Source: Radiobacillus deserti
GTDB taxonomy: Bacteria > Bacillota > Bacilli > Bacillales > Amphibacillaceae
Assembly: GCF_007301515.1 (NCBI RefSeq)
Contig: NZ_CP041666.1
Coordinates: 124,001-188,000 of the forward strand
Reading direction: 5' to 3'
DNA length: 64,000 nucleotides
Under the pieces are notes generated by a model. That model worked only from the letters and a program-made list of their open reading frames with translations. It had not been told where the DNA came from and searched no databases. The position numbers and the translations under genes are program-made. Positions 17,684-27,639 of this stretch are shown here, in pieces (within the stretch, counting starts at the first letter, position 1; each line of letters begins with the position of its first letter).

Positions 17684-20600
17684 TTGTTAGATGTTAACAA
17701 TTTTGAATTTATGAAAATTGGTTTAGCTTCACCGGATAAAATCCGTTCTTGGTCTTATGGTGAAGTCAAAAAGCCAGAAACGATAAACTATCGTACATTA
17801 AAACCAGAGAAAGATGGTCTATTTTGTGAAAGAATCTTTGGACCACAAAAGGACTGGGAATGTCACTGTGGAAAATACAAACGTGTTCGCTATAAAGGTG
17901 TCGTTTGTGACCGCTGTGGTGTAGAAGTAACCAAAGCGAAAGTACGTCGTGAGCGTATGGGGCACATTGAGCTTGCTGCCCCAGTTTCTCACATTTGGTA
18001 TTTCAAAGGTATCCCTAGCCGAATGGGTCTTGTTCTTGATATGTCTCCAAGAGCTCTAGAAGAAGTTATATACTTTGCGGCATATATCGTGACAGACTCT
18101 GGAGATACAGCGCTAGAAAAGAAACAACTTCTTTCTGAGAAGGAATACCGTGCTTATCGTGATAAGTATGGGCAAAGCTTCCAAGCTCAGATGGGAGCAG
18201 AGGCAATTCGTAAACTTTTACAAGATATCGATTTAGATAAAGAAGTTGGATTGTTGAAGGAAGAACTGAAAACTGCACAAGGTCAAAGAAGAACTCGTGC
18301 CATTAAACGTCTAGAAGTGTTAGAAGCATTCCGGAATTCTGGAAATGAGCCTTCTTGGATGATTTTAGATGTGCTACCAATCATTCCGCCAGAATTACGG
18401 CCAATGGTCCAATTGGATGGTGGGCGATTCGCTACATCTGACTTAAATGATCTATATCGTCGTGTTATTAACCGTAATAATCGTTTAAAACGTTTATTAG
18501 ATCTTGGGGCACCAAGTATTATCGTTCAAAACGAAAAACGTATGCTTCAAGAAGCGGTTGATGCGTTGATTGATAATGGTCGTCGTGGACGTCCTGTCAC
18601 AGGACCGGGTAACCGTCCATTGAAATCCTTGTCTCATATGTTGAAAGGGAAACAAGGTCGTTTCCGTCAAAACCTATTAGGTAAGCGTGTGGACTACTCT
18701 GGACGTTCTGTTATCGTCGTAGGTCCACATTTGAAAATGTACCAATGTGGTCTTCCAAAAGAAATGGCAGTAGAGTTGTTCAAGCCATTTATTATGAAAG
18801 AGCTAGTAGCCAAAGGCCTTGCTCATAATATTAAATCGGCAAAACGTAAAATTGAACGCTTACACCCAGAAGTTTGGGATGTACTAGAAGAAGTGATTAA
18901 AGAGCATCCGGTATTACTAAACCGTGCCCCTACGCTTCACCGTCTAGGTATTCAAGCGTTCGAACCAACATTGGTAGAGGGTCGTGCTATTCGTCTTCAT
19001 CCCCTCGTTTGTACAGCGTATAACGCCGACTTTGATGGGGACCAAATGGCGGTTCACGTACCGTTATCAGCAGAAGCACAAGCAGAGGCAAGAATCTTAA
19101 TGCTTGCTGCCCAAAACATTCTAAACCCGAAAGATGGTAAACCTGTTGTTACACCATCTCAGGATATGGTTTTAGGTAATTACTACGTTACGTTAGAACG
19201 TAAGGACGCCGTTGGGGAAGGAATGGTCTTTAAAGATCTGAATGAAGCATTAATCGCCTATCAAAATGGATATGTACACTTGCATACTCGTATTGCGGTA
19301 TATGCAGGATCTTTAGGAAACCAAACCTTTACGGAAGAACAAAACACGAAGCTATTGTTAACAACAGTTGGTAAGCTTATATTCAATGAAACATTACCTA
19401 GTTCTTTCCCTTACATGAATGAGCCTACACAAACGAATCTGGAAGTGAAGACACCAGAACACTACTTTGTGGAAAAAGGAACGAACATTAAGGAAGAGAT
19501 AGCGAAACGTGACATTATCCCACCATTCAAAAAGGGAATTTTGGGTAACATTATCGCAGAGGTATTTAAACGATTTAAGATTAGTGAAACGTCAAAAATG
19601 CTTGACCGAATGAAGGATCTTGGCTTTAGCTACTCAACGAAAGCAGGTATTACGGTTGGGGTATCTGATATCGTTGTATTAGGAGATAAGCAGGAGATTT
19701 TAGACGAAGCTCAGACAAAAGTAGATAAAGTTCTGAAACAATTCCGTCGCGGTTTAATTACGGAGGAAGAGCGTTACGACCGAGTTATCGCTATCTGGTC
19801 TAAAGCAAAAGATGATATCCAAGAAAGATTGATGAAATCCTTGGATCCACGCAACCCAATTTTCATGATGAGTGATTCCGGGGCTCGTGGTAACGCATCT
19901 AACTTTACACAGCTTGCAGGTATGCGTGGTCTAATGGCCAACCCAGCTGGTCGAATTATTGAGTTACCGATCAAGTCTAGTTTCCGTGAAGGCTTAACGG
20001 TATTAGAGTACTTTATTTCTACACACGGTGCTCGTAAAGGTCTAGCAGATACAGCCTTGAAAACAGCCGATTCTGGTTACTTAACTCGTAGATTGGTTGA
20101 CGTCGCTCAAGATGTTATCGTTCGTGAAGAAGATTGTGGCACCGATCGCGGTCTAACTGTTCAATCGATTAAGGAAGGAACAGAAATGATCGAGCCGTTG
20201 ATTGACCGACTAATTGGAAGGACATCCTTCCAAACCATCTACCACCCAGAAACAAAAGAATTGCTTGCCGAACGTAATGAAGTAATTACAGAGGATAAAG
20301 CAAAGCAAATTGTCGATGCGGGAATTGAACAGCTTATGATACGCTCTGTCTTCACGTGTAATACGAAGCATGGTGTATGTAAGAAATGTTACGGTCGTAA
20401 CTTAGCTACGGGTGATGAGGTAGAAGTAGGAGAAGCAGTTGGTATTATCGCAGCACAGTCCATCGGGGAACCTGGTACACAGCTTACGATGCGTACCTTC
20501 CACACTGGTGGGGTAGCTGGAGACGATATCACGCAAGGTTTACCTCGTATCCAAGAGCTATTTGAAGCCCGTAACCCGAAAGGTCAGGCCGTCATTAGTG

Positions 20601-21298
20601 AAATCCATGGTACGGTTCAAGACATTAATGAAGTCAAAGACAAACAAGAAATTGTGATTCAAGGCGCAGTAGAAACAAAATCTTATACCGCTCCATATGG
20701 TGCAAGGGTAAAAGTTTCTATTGGTGATGAAGTCATTGCAGGTCAAGAGCTGACAGAAGGTTCTGTAGACCCTAAAGAACTATTGAAAATTCAAGGTATC
20801 GATGGCGTACAAGAATATCTACTCAAAGAAGTACAAAAAGTTTACCGTATGCAAGGGGTAGAAATCGGAGATAAACACGTCGAGGTTATGGTAAGACAAA
20901 TGCTTCGCAAAGTACGTGTTGCTGACGCTGGTGATACAGAAGTTTTACCAGGTTCACTCTTGGAAATCCATCAATTCCGCGATGCAAACAGAGAAGTGTT
21001 ATTGGAAGGAAACCAACCTGCTGTTGGTCGCCCGGTACTTCTTGGTATTACAAAAGCATCTCTTGAAACGGATTCCTTCTTGTCTGCCGCATCCTTCCAA
21101 GAAACAACTCGTGTCTTGACAGATGCAGCGATTAAAGGAAAACGTGATGAATTGCTAGGACTGAAAGAGAATGTAATTATTGGGAAATTGGTTCCTGCCG
21201 GTACAGGTATGCAAAAATACCGTAAGATAACGGCAAAAACAGATGAGCCAGTAGACGAACTAGTTGAATCGAATTTCACAGAAGAGATCACTCAGTAG
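17684..21298 (+). CDS. rpoC: DNA-directed RNA polymerase beta' subunit
   Basis: 1204 residues from a TTG start after GGGAGGT. The N-terminal zinc ribbon shows CHCGK and CDRCGVEV (about residues 60-78). The catalytic Mg-binding loop NADFDGDQMAVH lies near residue 447. The bridge helix/trigger loop region and the second zinc site (CNTKHGVCKKCYGR) are intact. Length matches Bacillus RpoC. After the stop, an imperfect GC-rich hairpin near 21360-21395 lacks a T-run. Confidence 0.97.
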   Translation: MLDVNNFEFMKIGLASPDKIRSWSYGEVKKPETINYRTLKPEKDGLFCERIFGPQKDWECHCGKYKRVRYKGVVCDRCGVEVTKAKVRRERMGHIELAAPVSHIWYFKGIPSRMGLVLDMSPRALEEVIYFAAYIVTDSGDTALEKKQLLSEKEYRAYRDKYGQSFQAQMGAEAIRKLLQDIDLDKEVGLLKEELKTAQGQRRTRAIKRLEVLEAFRNSGNEPSWMILDVLPIIPPELRPMVQLDGGRFATSDLNDLYRRVINRNNRLKRLLDLGAPSIIVQNEKRMLQEAVDALIDNGRRGRPVTGPGNRPLKSLSHMLKGKQGRFRQNLLGKRVDYSGRSVIVVGPHLKMYQCGLPKEMAVELFKPFIMKELVAKGLAHNIKSAKRKIERLHPEVWDVLEEVIKEHPVLLNRAPTLHRLGIQAFEPTLVEGRAIRLHPLVCTAYNADFDGDQMAVHVPLSAEAQAEARILMLAAQNILNPKDGKPVVTPSQDMVLGNYYVTLERKDAVGEGMVFKDLNEALIAYQNGYVHLHTRIAVYAGSLGNQTFTEEQNTKLLLTTVGKLIFNETLPSSFPYMNEPTQTNLEVKTPEHYFVEKGTNIKEEIAKRDIIPPFKKGILGNIIAEVFKRFKISETSKMLDRMKDLGFSYSTKAGITVGVSDIVVLGDKQEILDEAQTKVDKVLKQFRRGLITEEERYDRVIAIWSKAKDDIQERLMKSLDPRNPIFMMSDSGARGNASNFTQLAGMRGLMANPAGRIIELPIKSSFREGLTVLEYFISTHGARKGLADTALKTADSGYLTRRLVDVAQDVIVREEDCGTDRGLTVQSIKEGTEMIEPLIDRLIGRTSFQTIYHPETKELLAERNEVITEDKAKQIVDAGIEQLMIRSVFTCNTKHGVCKKCYGRNLATGDEVEVGEAVGIIAAQSIGEPGTQLTMRTFHTGGVAGDDITQGLPRIQELFEARNPKGQAVISEIHGTVQDINEVKDKQEIVIQGAVETKSYTAPYGARVKVSIGDEVIAGQELTEGSVDPKELLKIQGIDGVQEYLLKEVQKVYRMQGVEIGDKHVEVMVRQMLRKVRVADAGDTEVLPGSLLEIHQFRDANREVLLEGNQPAVGRPVLLGITKASLETDSFLSAASFQETTRVLTDAAIKGKRDELLGLKENVIIGKLVPAGTGMQKYRKITAKTDEPVDELVESNFTEEITQ

Positions 21299-21428
21299 TA
21301 CTACAATATTATTTCAAGACAAGGTTAAAAGAGGAAGACTCCTTGAATGATGGTTTTGAAGGAGGAGAAGGGTAGCATTGCTTGCCCTTCCTCTCTGTAA
21401 ACCTATTATAAATTTCCCATATTTTAAG

Positions 21429-21457
21429 TTGACATTAAAATAGTTGGATGATAATAT
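21429..21457 (+). promoter_or_regulatory. Strong promoter of the str operon
   Basis: TTGACA at 21429-21434, 17-base spacer, TGaTAATAT (extended -10) at 21449-21457. It lies upstream of the broken rplGB and so drives rpsL-rpsG-fusA. Confidence 0.8.
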
Positions 21458-21503
21458 ATTCAAGGTGCTTCCGATTATCCTTGTTGCTTTGGAGGATATG
21501 TAA

Positions 21504-21670
21504 ATGTCTTATGATAAAGTGGCACAGGTGAAAACTGGTTTGATAATAGGAACCAAGCAAACTTTGAAAGCCATGAAAAATGGTGAAGTTAGTGAGGTTG
21601 TTATAGCTGATGATGCTGATCAGCATGTGGAATAGATGTGGGGACTGCGACAGTGGCGATAAAGCAATAA
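21504..21670 (+). pseudogene. rplGB: L7Ae-family ribosomal protein gene with internal deletion
   Basis: The normal product (YbxF, about 82 residues) binds kink-turn RNA. Here the ATG frame gives only 43 residues: MSYDKVAQVKTG, IIGTKQTLKAMKNG, VVIADDADQH, then VE and a stop at 21633-21635. In the next frame, bases 21626-21670 encode CGIDVGTATVAIKQ and a stop, which is the usual C-terminus (KACGI-VGTA). The middle, about 27 codons, is missing and the frame is shifted. GCATGT at the joint would fit both DQHV and KACG, pointing to deletion between short direct repeats. A good GGAGGATATG site remains. Confidence 0.8.
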
Positions 21671-21706
21671 AGTTTTGGCGGGAAATTCGCGAAAGCTTTG
21701 TTTTTT
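21669..21706 (+). terminator. Terminator-like hairpin before rpsL
   Basis: A stem with one mismatch and one wobble (21669-21680 with 21688-21699) followed by six T. It begins exactly at the rplGB remnant stop. It could attenuate the str operon between the promoter at 21429 and rpsL. Confidence 0.55.
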
Positions 21707-21769
21707 GCCTTGTTATGAACCACCTGGATATGTGGTATTACAAAACATTGCCGAAAGGAGGAAAAATAG

Positions 21770-22183
21770 ATGCCTACAATTAATCAACTTGTACGTAAAG
21801 GTCGTGTGAGCAAAGGTAAAAAATCTGACTCACCTGCACTTAACAAAGGCTACAACAGCTTCAAAAAGTCTTTGACAAACCAATCTTCTCCTCAAAAACG
21901 TGGAGTATGTACTCGTGTTGGTACTCTAACACCAAAGAAACCGAACTCTGCACTTCGTAAATATGCTCGTGTGCGTTTGACTAACGGAATTGAGGTTACT
22001 GCTTACATTCCTGGTATTGGTCACAACCTACAAGAGCACAGTGTTGTTCTAATCCGTGGTGGACGTGTTAAGGATTTACCAGGGGTGCGTTATCACATCG
22101 TTCGTGGAGCGTTAGATACTGCTGGTGTAGATGGCCGTATGCAAGGACGTTCTAAATACGGAACTAAGAAACCTAAAAAATAA
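21770..22183 (+). CDS. rpsL: 30S ribosomal protein S12
   Basis: 137 residues, the usual Bacillus length. TPKKPNSALRKYARV and GHNLQEHSVVLIRGGRVKDLPGVRYH carry the decoding-centre loops; the lysines altered in streptomycin resistance are present (KKPNS, GRVKDLPG), so the protein looks sensitive-type. AAAGGAGGAA site. First intact gene of the str operon here. Confidence 0.97.
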   Translation: MPTINQLVRKGRVSKGKKSDSPALNKGYNSFKKSLTNQSSPQKRGVCTRVGTLTPKKPNSALRKYARVRLTNGIEVTAYIPGIGHNLQEHSVVLIRGGRVKDLPGVRYHIVRGALDTAGVDGRMQGRSKYGTKKPKK

Positions 22184-22226
22184 TGTCTTAAAAACTATCA
22201 AACATTAAAGGGAAGGAGGGGGACAT

Positions 22227-22697
22227 ATGCCACGTAAAGGACCAGTACCAAAGCGTGATGTCTTGCCAGATCCGATTCATAACTCTAAGCTAGTAACTCG
22301 TCTAATCAACCAAATTATGGTGGATGGACAACGCGGAAAAGCTCAAAAAATTCTTTATAAAGCTTTCGAACTAGTGGAGGAGCGTAGCGGTCAAAACGCT
22401 ATGGAAGTATTTGAGCAAGCAATGAAAAATGTTATGCCAGTACTTGAAGTACGTGCTCGTCGTGTTGGTGGATCTAACTACCAAGTGCCGGTTGAAGTTC
22501 GTCCGGAACGTCGTCAAGCACTAGGTCTACGTTACATTGTAAACTACTCTCGTCTACGCGGAGAAAAAACAATGGAAGAGCGTCTAGCTAACGAAATCTT
22601 GGATGCATCTAACAACACAGGTGCTTCTGTTAAGAAACGCGAAGATATGCACAAAATGGCGGAAGCAAACAAAGCGTTTGCTCACTACCGTTGGTAA
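22227..22697 (+). CDS. rpsG: 30S ribosomal protein S7
   Basis: 156 residues. S7 nucleates folding of the 30S head and contacts E-site tRNA. Conserved MPRKGPVPKRDVLPDP start and NYQVPVEVRPERRQALGLRY segment. AAGGAGGGGG site 43 bases after rpsL. An 8-bp hairpin without a T-run (22721-22728 with 22744-22751) separates it from fusA. Confidence 0.97.
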   Translation: MPRKGPVPKRDVLPDPIHNSKLVTRLINQIMVDGQRGKAQKILYKAFELVEERSGQNAMEVFEQAMKNVMPVLEVRARRVGGSNYQVPVEVRPERRQALGLRYIVNYSRLRGEKTMEERLANEILDASNNTGASVKKREDMHKMAEANKAFAHYRW

Positions 22698-22809
22698 GAT
22701 CGTAGCGATTAAAAATAAGATTAGCCTAGAAAGCTACATGCTCTTAGGCTAGTCTGTTTATACTAAGCAACAAACAAATTAATCTTTATTCAGGAAGGAG
22801 ACAACATTC

Positions 22810-24888
22810 ATGCCTAGAGAGTTCTCCTTGGAAAAGACTCGTAATATCGGTATAATGGCGCACATTGATGCGGGTAAAACAACAGCAACCGAGCGTATTC
22901 TTTTCTATACAGGACGTATCCATAAAATTGGAGAAACACACGAAGGTGCTTCTCAAATGGACTGGATGGAGCAAGAGCAAGAACGTGGTATCACGATCAC
23001 ATCTGCTGCAACAACTGCGCAATGGAAAGGTCACCGTATTAACATCATTGATACACCAGGACACGTGGACTTCACAGTAGAAGTTGAACGTTCATTACGT
23101 GTACTTGACGGTTCCGTAGCAGTATTAGATGCACAATCAGGTGTAGAACCACAAACAGAAACAGTTTGGCGCCAAGCTACAACTTACGGTGTACCTAGAA
23201 TTGTTTTTGTAAACAAAATGGATAAAATCGGAGCAGATTTCCTATACTCTGTTAAGACTTTAGGAGATCGTTTAGGTGCTAATGCACATCCGGTACAACT
23301 TCCAATCGGAGCAGAAGATGATTTCGAAGGAATCATTGACTTGATTACAATGGAAGCATTCTACTACTTGGATGACCTTGGTACCCGTGCTGAAGCTCGT
23401 CCGATTCCAGATGACATGAAAGCTCAAGCGGAAGAATACCGCACAAAACTAATTGAAGCTGTAGCTGAATTAGATGAAGAGCTAATGATGAGATACTTAG
23501 AAGGTGAAGAATTCTCTAACGATGAGCTTAAAGCTGCTGTCCGTAAAGCAACTCTAAGTGTTGAATTCTATCCAGTATTCTGTGGATCTGCTTTCAAAAA
23601 CAAAGGGGTTCAGCTTTTAATTGATGGAGTAGTAGACTACCTACCAGCTCCAACAGATGTACCTCCAATTGAAGGTATCGTTCCACAAACGGAAGAAAAA
23701 GTTGTTCGTAAAGCGAGCGACGACGAGCCGTTCTCTGCACTTGCATTTAAAGTTGCAACAGATCCGTTCGTAGGTAAATTAACATTTTTCCGTGTGTATT
23801 CAGGAACACTACAATCTGGTTCTTACGTAAAAAATTCTACGAAAGACAAGCGTGAGCGTGTAGGTCGTATTCTACAAATGCACGCAAACTCTCGTGAAGA
23901 GATTGCAGAAGTTTACGCTGGGGACATCGCTGGTGCAGTAGGTCTAAAAGATACAGGTACTGGTGATACTCTATGTGATGAAAAGAATCTTGTAATTCTT
24001 GAATCTATGGAATTCCCTGAACCAGTTATCTCGGTTGCAATCGAACCTAAGTCAAAAGCTGACCAAGATAAAATGGCGGTTGCGCTTGGTAAACTTGCAG
24101 AAGAGGATCCAACATTCAAAACAGAAACAAACCCGGAAACTGGTCAAACGATTATTTCTGGTATGGGTGAGCTTCACCTTGATATTATCGTAGACCGTAT
24201 GAAGCGTGAATTTAAAGTGGAAGCAAACGTAGGTGCTCCTCAAGTATCCTATCGTGAAACATTCCGCGCTTCCGCTGATGTGGAAGGTAAATTTGTTCGT
24301 CAATCTGGTGGTCGTGGTCAATATGGTCACGTTTGGATCAAATTTGAGCCAAATGAAGAAGGCGCTGGATTTGAATTTGAAAACAAGACCGTTGGTGGAT
24401 CTGTTCCGCGTGAATATATCGGCTCAGTAGAAGCTGGTGTTAAAGAAGCGATGGAAAACGGTGTTTTAGCTGGTTATCCACTAGTTGACATTAAAGCGAC
24501 TTTATTTGATGGAAGCTACCACGATGTCGACTCCAACGAAACAGCGTTTAAAGTTGCTGCTTCAATGGCACTTAAAGCTGCGAAAAATAAATGTAACCCA
24601 GTTCTACTTGAACCTATGATGAAAGTAGAAGTTGTTATCCCGGAAGAATACATGGGAGACATCATGGGTGATGTAACTTCTCGTCGTGGACGTGTAGAAG
24701 GTATGGAAGCTCGTGGAGCTGCTCAAGTTGTAAAAGCATTCGTTCCACTTGCTGAAATGTTTGGTTATGCAACTGCACTTCGTTCTAATACACAAGGTCG
24801 TGGAACATACACCATGCACTTTGATCACTACGAAGAAGTACCTAAGAGCATTGGAGAAGAAATCATCAAGAAAAATGCTGGTGAATAA
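22810..24888 (+). CDS. fusA: Elongation factor G
   Basis: 692 residues. Domain I G1 motif AHIDAGKTT near residue 17, G2 RGITITSAAT, G3 DTPGHVDF, G4 NKMDKIGAD. Domain IV loop region (GGRGQYGHVWIKF, YPLVDIKA) and domain V are complete. EF-G moves tRNAs and mRNA after peptide transfer and, with RRF, recycles ribosomes. AAGGAGACA site. tuf follows with its own possible promoter. Confidence 0.97.
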   Translation: MPREFSLEKTRNIGIMAHIDAGKTTATERILFYTGRIHKIGETHEGASQMDWMEQEQERGITITSAATTAQWKGHRINIIDTPGHVDFTVEVERSLRVLDGSVAVLDAQSGVEPQTETVWRQATTYGVPRIVFVNKMDKIGADFLYSVKTLGDRLGANAHPVQLPIGAEDDFEGIIDLITMEAFYYLDDLGTRAEARPIPDDMKAQAEEYRTKLIEAVAELDEELMMRYLEGEEFSNDELKAAVRKATLSVEFYPVFCGSAFKNKGVQLLIDGVVDYLPAPTDVPPIEGIVPQTEEKVVRKASDDEPFSALAFKVATDPFVGKLTFFRVYSGTLQSGSYVKNSTKDKRERVGRILQMHANSREEIAEVYAGDIAGAVGLKDTGTGDTLCDEKNLVILESMEFPEPVISVAIEPKSKADQDKMAVALGKLAEEDPTFKTETNPETGQTIISGMGELHLDIIVDRMKREFKVEANVGAPQVSYRETFRASADVEGKFVRQSGGRGQYGHVWIKFEPNEEGAGFEFENKTVGGSVPREYIGSVEAGVKEAMENGVLAGYPLVDIKATLFDGSYHDVDSNETAFKVAASMALKAAKNKCNPVLLEPMMKVEVVIPEEYMGDIMGDVTSRRGRVEGMEARGAAQVVKAFVPLAEMFGYATALRSNTQGRGTYTMHFDHYEEVPKSIGEEIIKKNAGE

Positions 24889-24897
24889 TACAATTTG

Positions 24898-24962
24898 TTG
24901 ACATTCATCTAGTATAACTTGTATTGTATGCTTAGGAATTTCATAACCGTTGTTCCTAAGCA
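24898..24962 (+). promoter_or_regulatory. tuf upstream: candidate promoter and 10-bp hairpin
   Basis: TTGACA at 24898-24903 with TATTGT at 24922-24927 (18-base spacer) is a possible promoter. A perfect 10-bp inverted repeat follows (24929-24938 with 24953-24962), with no T-run. It could raise tuf expression above that of fusA. Confidence 0.45.
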
Positions 24963-25016
24963 CGCTATACATTTATAATAAAAAAAACTTTTACTTACTT
25001 AAAGGAGGAACTATAA

Positions 25017-26207
<1,191 letters not shown>

Positions 26208-26225
26208 TAAAAAAAGTAGAATATA

Positions 26226-26257
26226 AAAAGGTAGCATCTAAGGATGCTACCTTTTTT
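26226..26257 (+). terminator. Terminator after tuf
   Basis: A 9-bp GC-rich stem (26230-26238 with 26243-26251), preceded by A residues and followed by six T. Confidence 0.93.
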
Positions 26258-26382
26258 CTTTGAAAAATAGTAATGGCTTCAATTAACTGGTTTAATGCGG
26301 AGTAGATATAAATTGCGACATAATGACATGATAAAAGTTACTACAAAACCATCGATTTGGTAAGTGCTACGTGCGTTACGAT

Positions 26383-26633
26383 GTTGATTTCCGTTGCGGG
26401 TAATCGCTTTCCGCGGGCATGGCTTCAGCCAGGCTACTACATCGAATAATCATCTTTGCTGCCTTGCACTGAGGAAGCTTACTACGAAGCGTTACTAGGA
26501 GACGCAGGTGCATCTTTCGGGGTCTTCAACTCGTGCTGTTCCGCAGGACAAGGAAAGCTTCTTAGAATAGACATCGCACGAAGAAAATTGGGCTTTATTT
26601 TCGAGGAGTCGATTACCCTCCACTCCAATCAAC
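26383..26633 (+). repeat. Imperfect palindromic dispersed-type repeat, copy A
   Basis: About 250 bp bounded by short terminal inverted repeats GTTGATT (26383-26389) and AATCAAC (26627-26633). Internal landmarks: CCGTTGCGGG, CGCTTTCCGCGGG (26405), CAGCC, GGGGTCTTCAACT (26519-26531), TTCCGCAGGA. The same landmarks occur in inverted order in copy B. Intergenic repeats of this kind are familiar from Bacillaceae genomes (memory only). An extra segment of about 80 bases seems to sit in its middle compared with copy B. No credible gene inside. Confidence 0.6.
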
Positions 26634-26805
26634 ATGCCATATTTACTCTCCAAAGTGTAGTTTACAAAATATCCATTGAAGTAAAGAAGGAGCATTAAAT
26701 CTAGCACGTTAATAAACATTGATTTAGTGTAACGTAAAGGAAGAAGCGATTCCCAGATACATGGTATTAAGTTCATGCTGTTACTTGATAAGAAATCCAT
26801 CTCAA

Positions 26806-26942
26806 GCTGCGGAAAAATGCGAGACTCCTGTGGGAAAGGAACAGTTGAAGACCCCACAGTGAGCGTTCTTTGCGATCGAGGAGGCTGAGACGTTCCCCAC
26901 GGAAAGCGAGTGTTTTTCCGCAGCGCCGGATCAGAAGTCAAC
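26806..26942 (-). repeat. Imperfect palindromic repeat, copy B (inverted)
   Basis: A perfect 12-bp inverted repeat GCTGCGGAAAAA (26806-26817) and its complement (26913-26924) bounds about 119 bp; a further GTCAAC tail ends at 26942. On the minus strand it reads CGCTTTCCGTGGGG, then CAGCCTCCTCG, then GGGGTCTTCAACTG and CCCACAGGAGTCTCGC, the same order as copy A on the plus strand. Confidence 0.6.
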
Positions 26943-27050
26943 TTGATATAGTAGATACAAGTCCTTATTTTGTTACGTCGAAGTAAATATAAAAAGCATA
27001 GGTATTTAACCTGTACAAATTGGTTAATAATTGTAATTAGTGATCACAGC

Positions 27051-27083
27051 TTGAAGTCGGTATTATTACTATGTATAATACCG
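27051..27083 (+). promoter_or_regulatory. Upstream S10 operon promoter (P1) with inverted repeat
   Basis: TTGAAG at 27051-27056, 17-base spacer, TATAAT at 27074-27079. A perfect 9-bp inverted repeat (27058-27066 with 27075-27083) covers the spacer and -10 box, so it could be an operator or a hairpin at the start of transcription. Confidence 0.5.
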
Positions 27084-27137
27084 ATTAGTGTCTCATTATG
27101 ACTAGAAAAATCTAGTGTGTATATTTTTATAAAATGG

Positions 27138-27166
27138 TTGCAATGACTAGGTTTCTTCTATATAAT
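27138..27166 (+). promoter_or_regulatory. Main S10 operon promoter (P2)
   Basis: TTGCAA at 27138-27143, 17-base spacer, perfect TATAAT at 27161-27166, about 130 bases before rpsJ. The leader that follows has an imperfect hairpin around 27211-27244. Confidence 0.75.
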
Positions 27167-27299
27167 AAATAATGTTGGTCATAAAAAAGGCGATGATGCG
27201 GAAGGTTGTTGACACACCCGGCCCCTTTGCCATGGCGGGTTGTCGAGGAATTTTCGCGGAGAATGTCTATTTTAAAATGGGCGAAAAGGAGGGAAAATA

Positions 27300-27608
27300 A
27301 TGGCAAAAGAAAAAATAAGAATCAGATTAAAAGCGTACGATCACCGTATTCTAGATCAATCCGCTGAGAAAATCGTAGACACAGCGAAACGTTCAGGCGC
27401 AAGTGTTTCTGGGCCGATTCCGCTACCTACAGAAAAATCTGTGTACACAATCTTGCGTGCGGTGCACAAGTACAAAGATTCTCGTGAGCAATTCGAGATG
27501 CGCACACACAAGCGTCTTATTGACATTGTTAGTCCGACACCACAAACAGTTGATGCGCTAATGCGTTTAGACTTACCATCTGGTGTGGACATTGAAATCA
27601 AACTATAA
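27300..27608 (+). CDS. rpsJ: 30S ribosomal protein S10
   Basis: 102 residues, first gene of the S10-spc-alpha cluster. S10 is part of the 30S head and, as NusE, binds NusB and the NusG KOW domain during antitermination. Conserved KIRIRLKAYDHRILD start and the RTHKRLIDI loop. AAAAGGAGGGAAA site. Confidence 0.97.
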   Translation: MAKEKIRIRLKAYDHRILDQSAEKIVDTAKRSGASVSGPIPLPTEKSVYTILRAVHKYKDSREQFEMRTHKRLIDIVSPTPQTVDALMRLDLPSGVDIEIKL

Positions 27609-27639
27609 TATAGAATTTAAAAAAATGGAGGTGTAACGG

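Noticed and set aside
21355..21400. Terminator after rpoC
   Set aside because: The GC-rich inverted repeat is imperfect and has no T-run, so it was not listed as a feature.
26456..26941. Open frames on both strands in the tuf-rpsJ gap (80 and 148 codons)
   Set aside because: They lie inside the palindromic repeats, lack ribosome-binding sites and encode Cys/Ser/Pro-rich products typical of chance frames.
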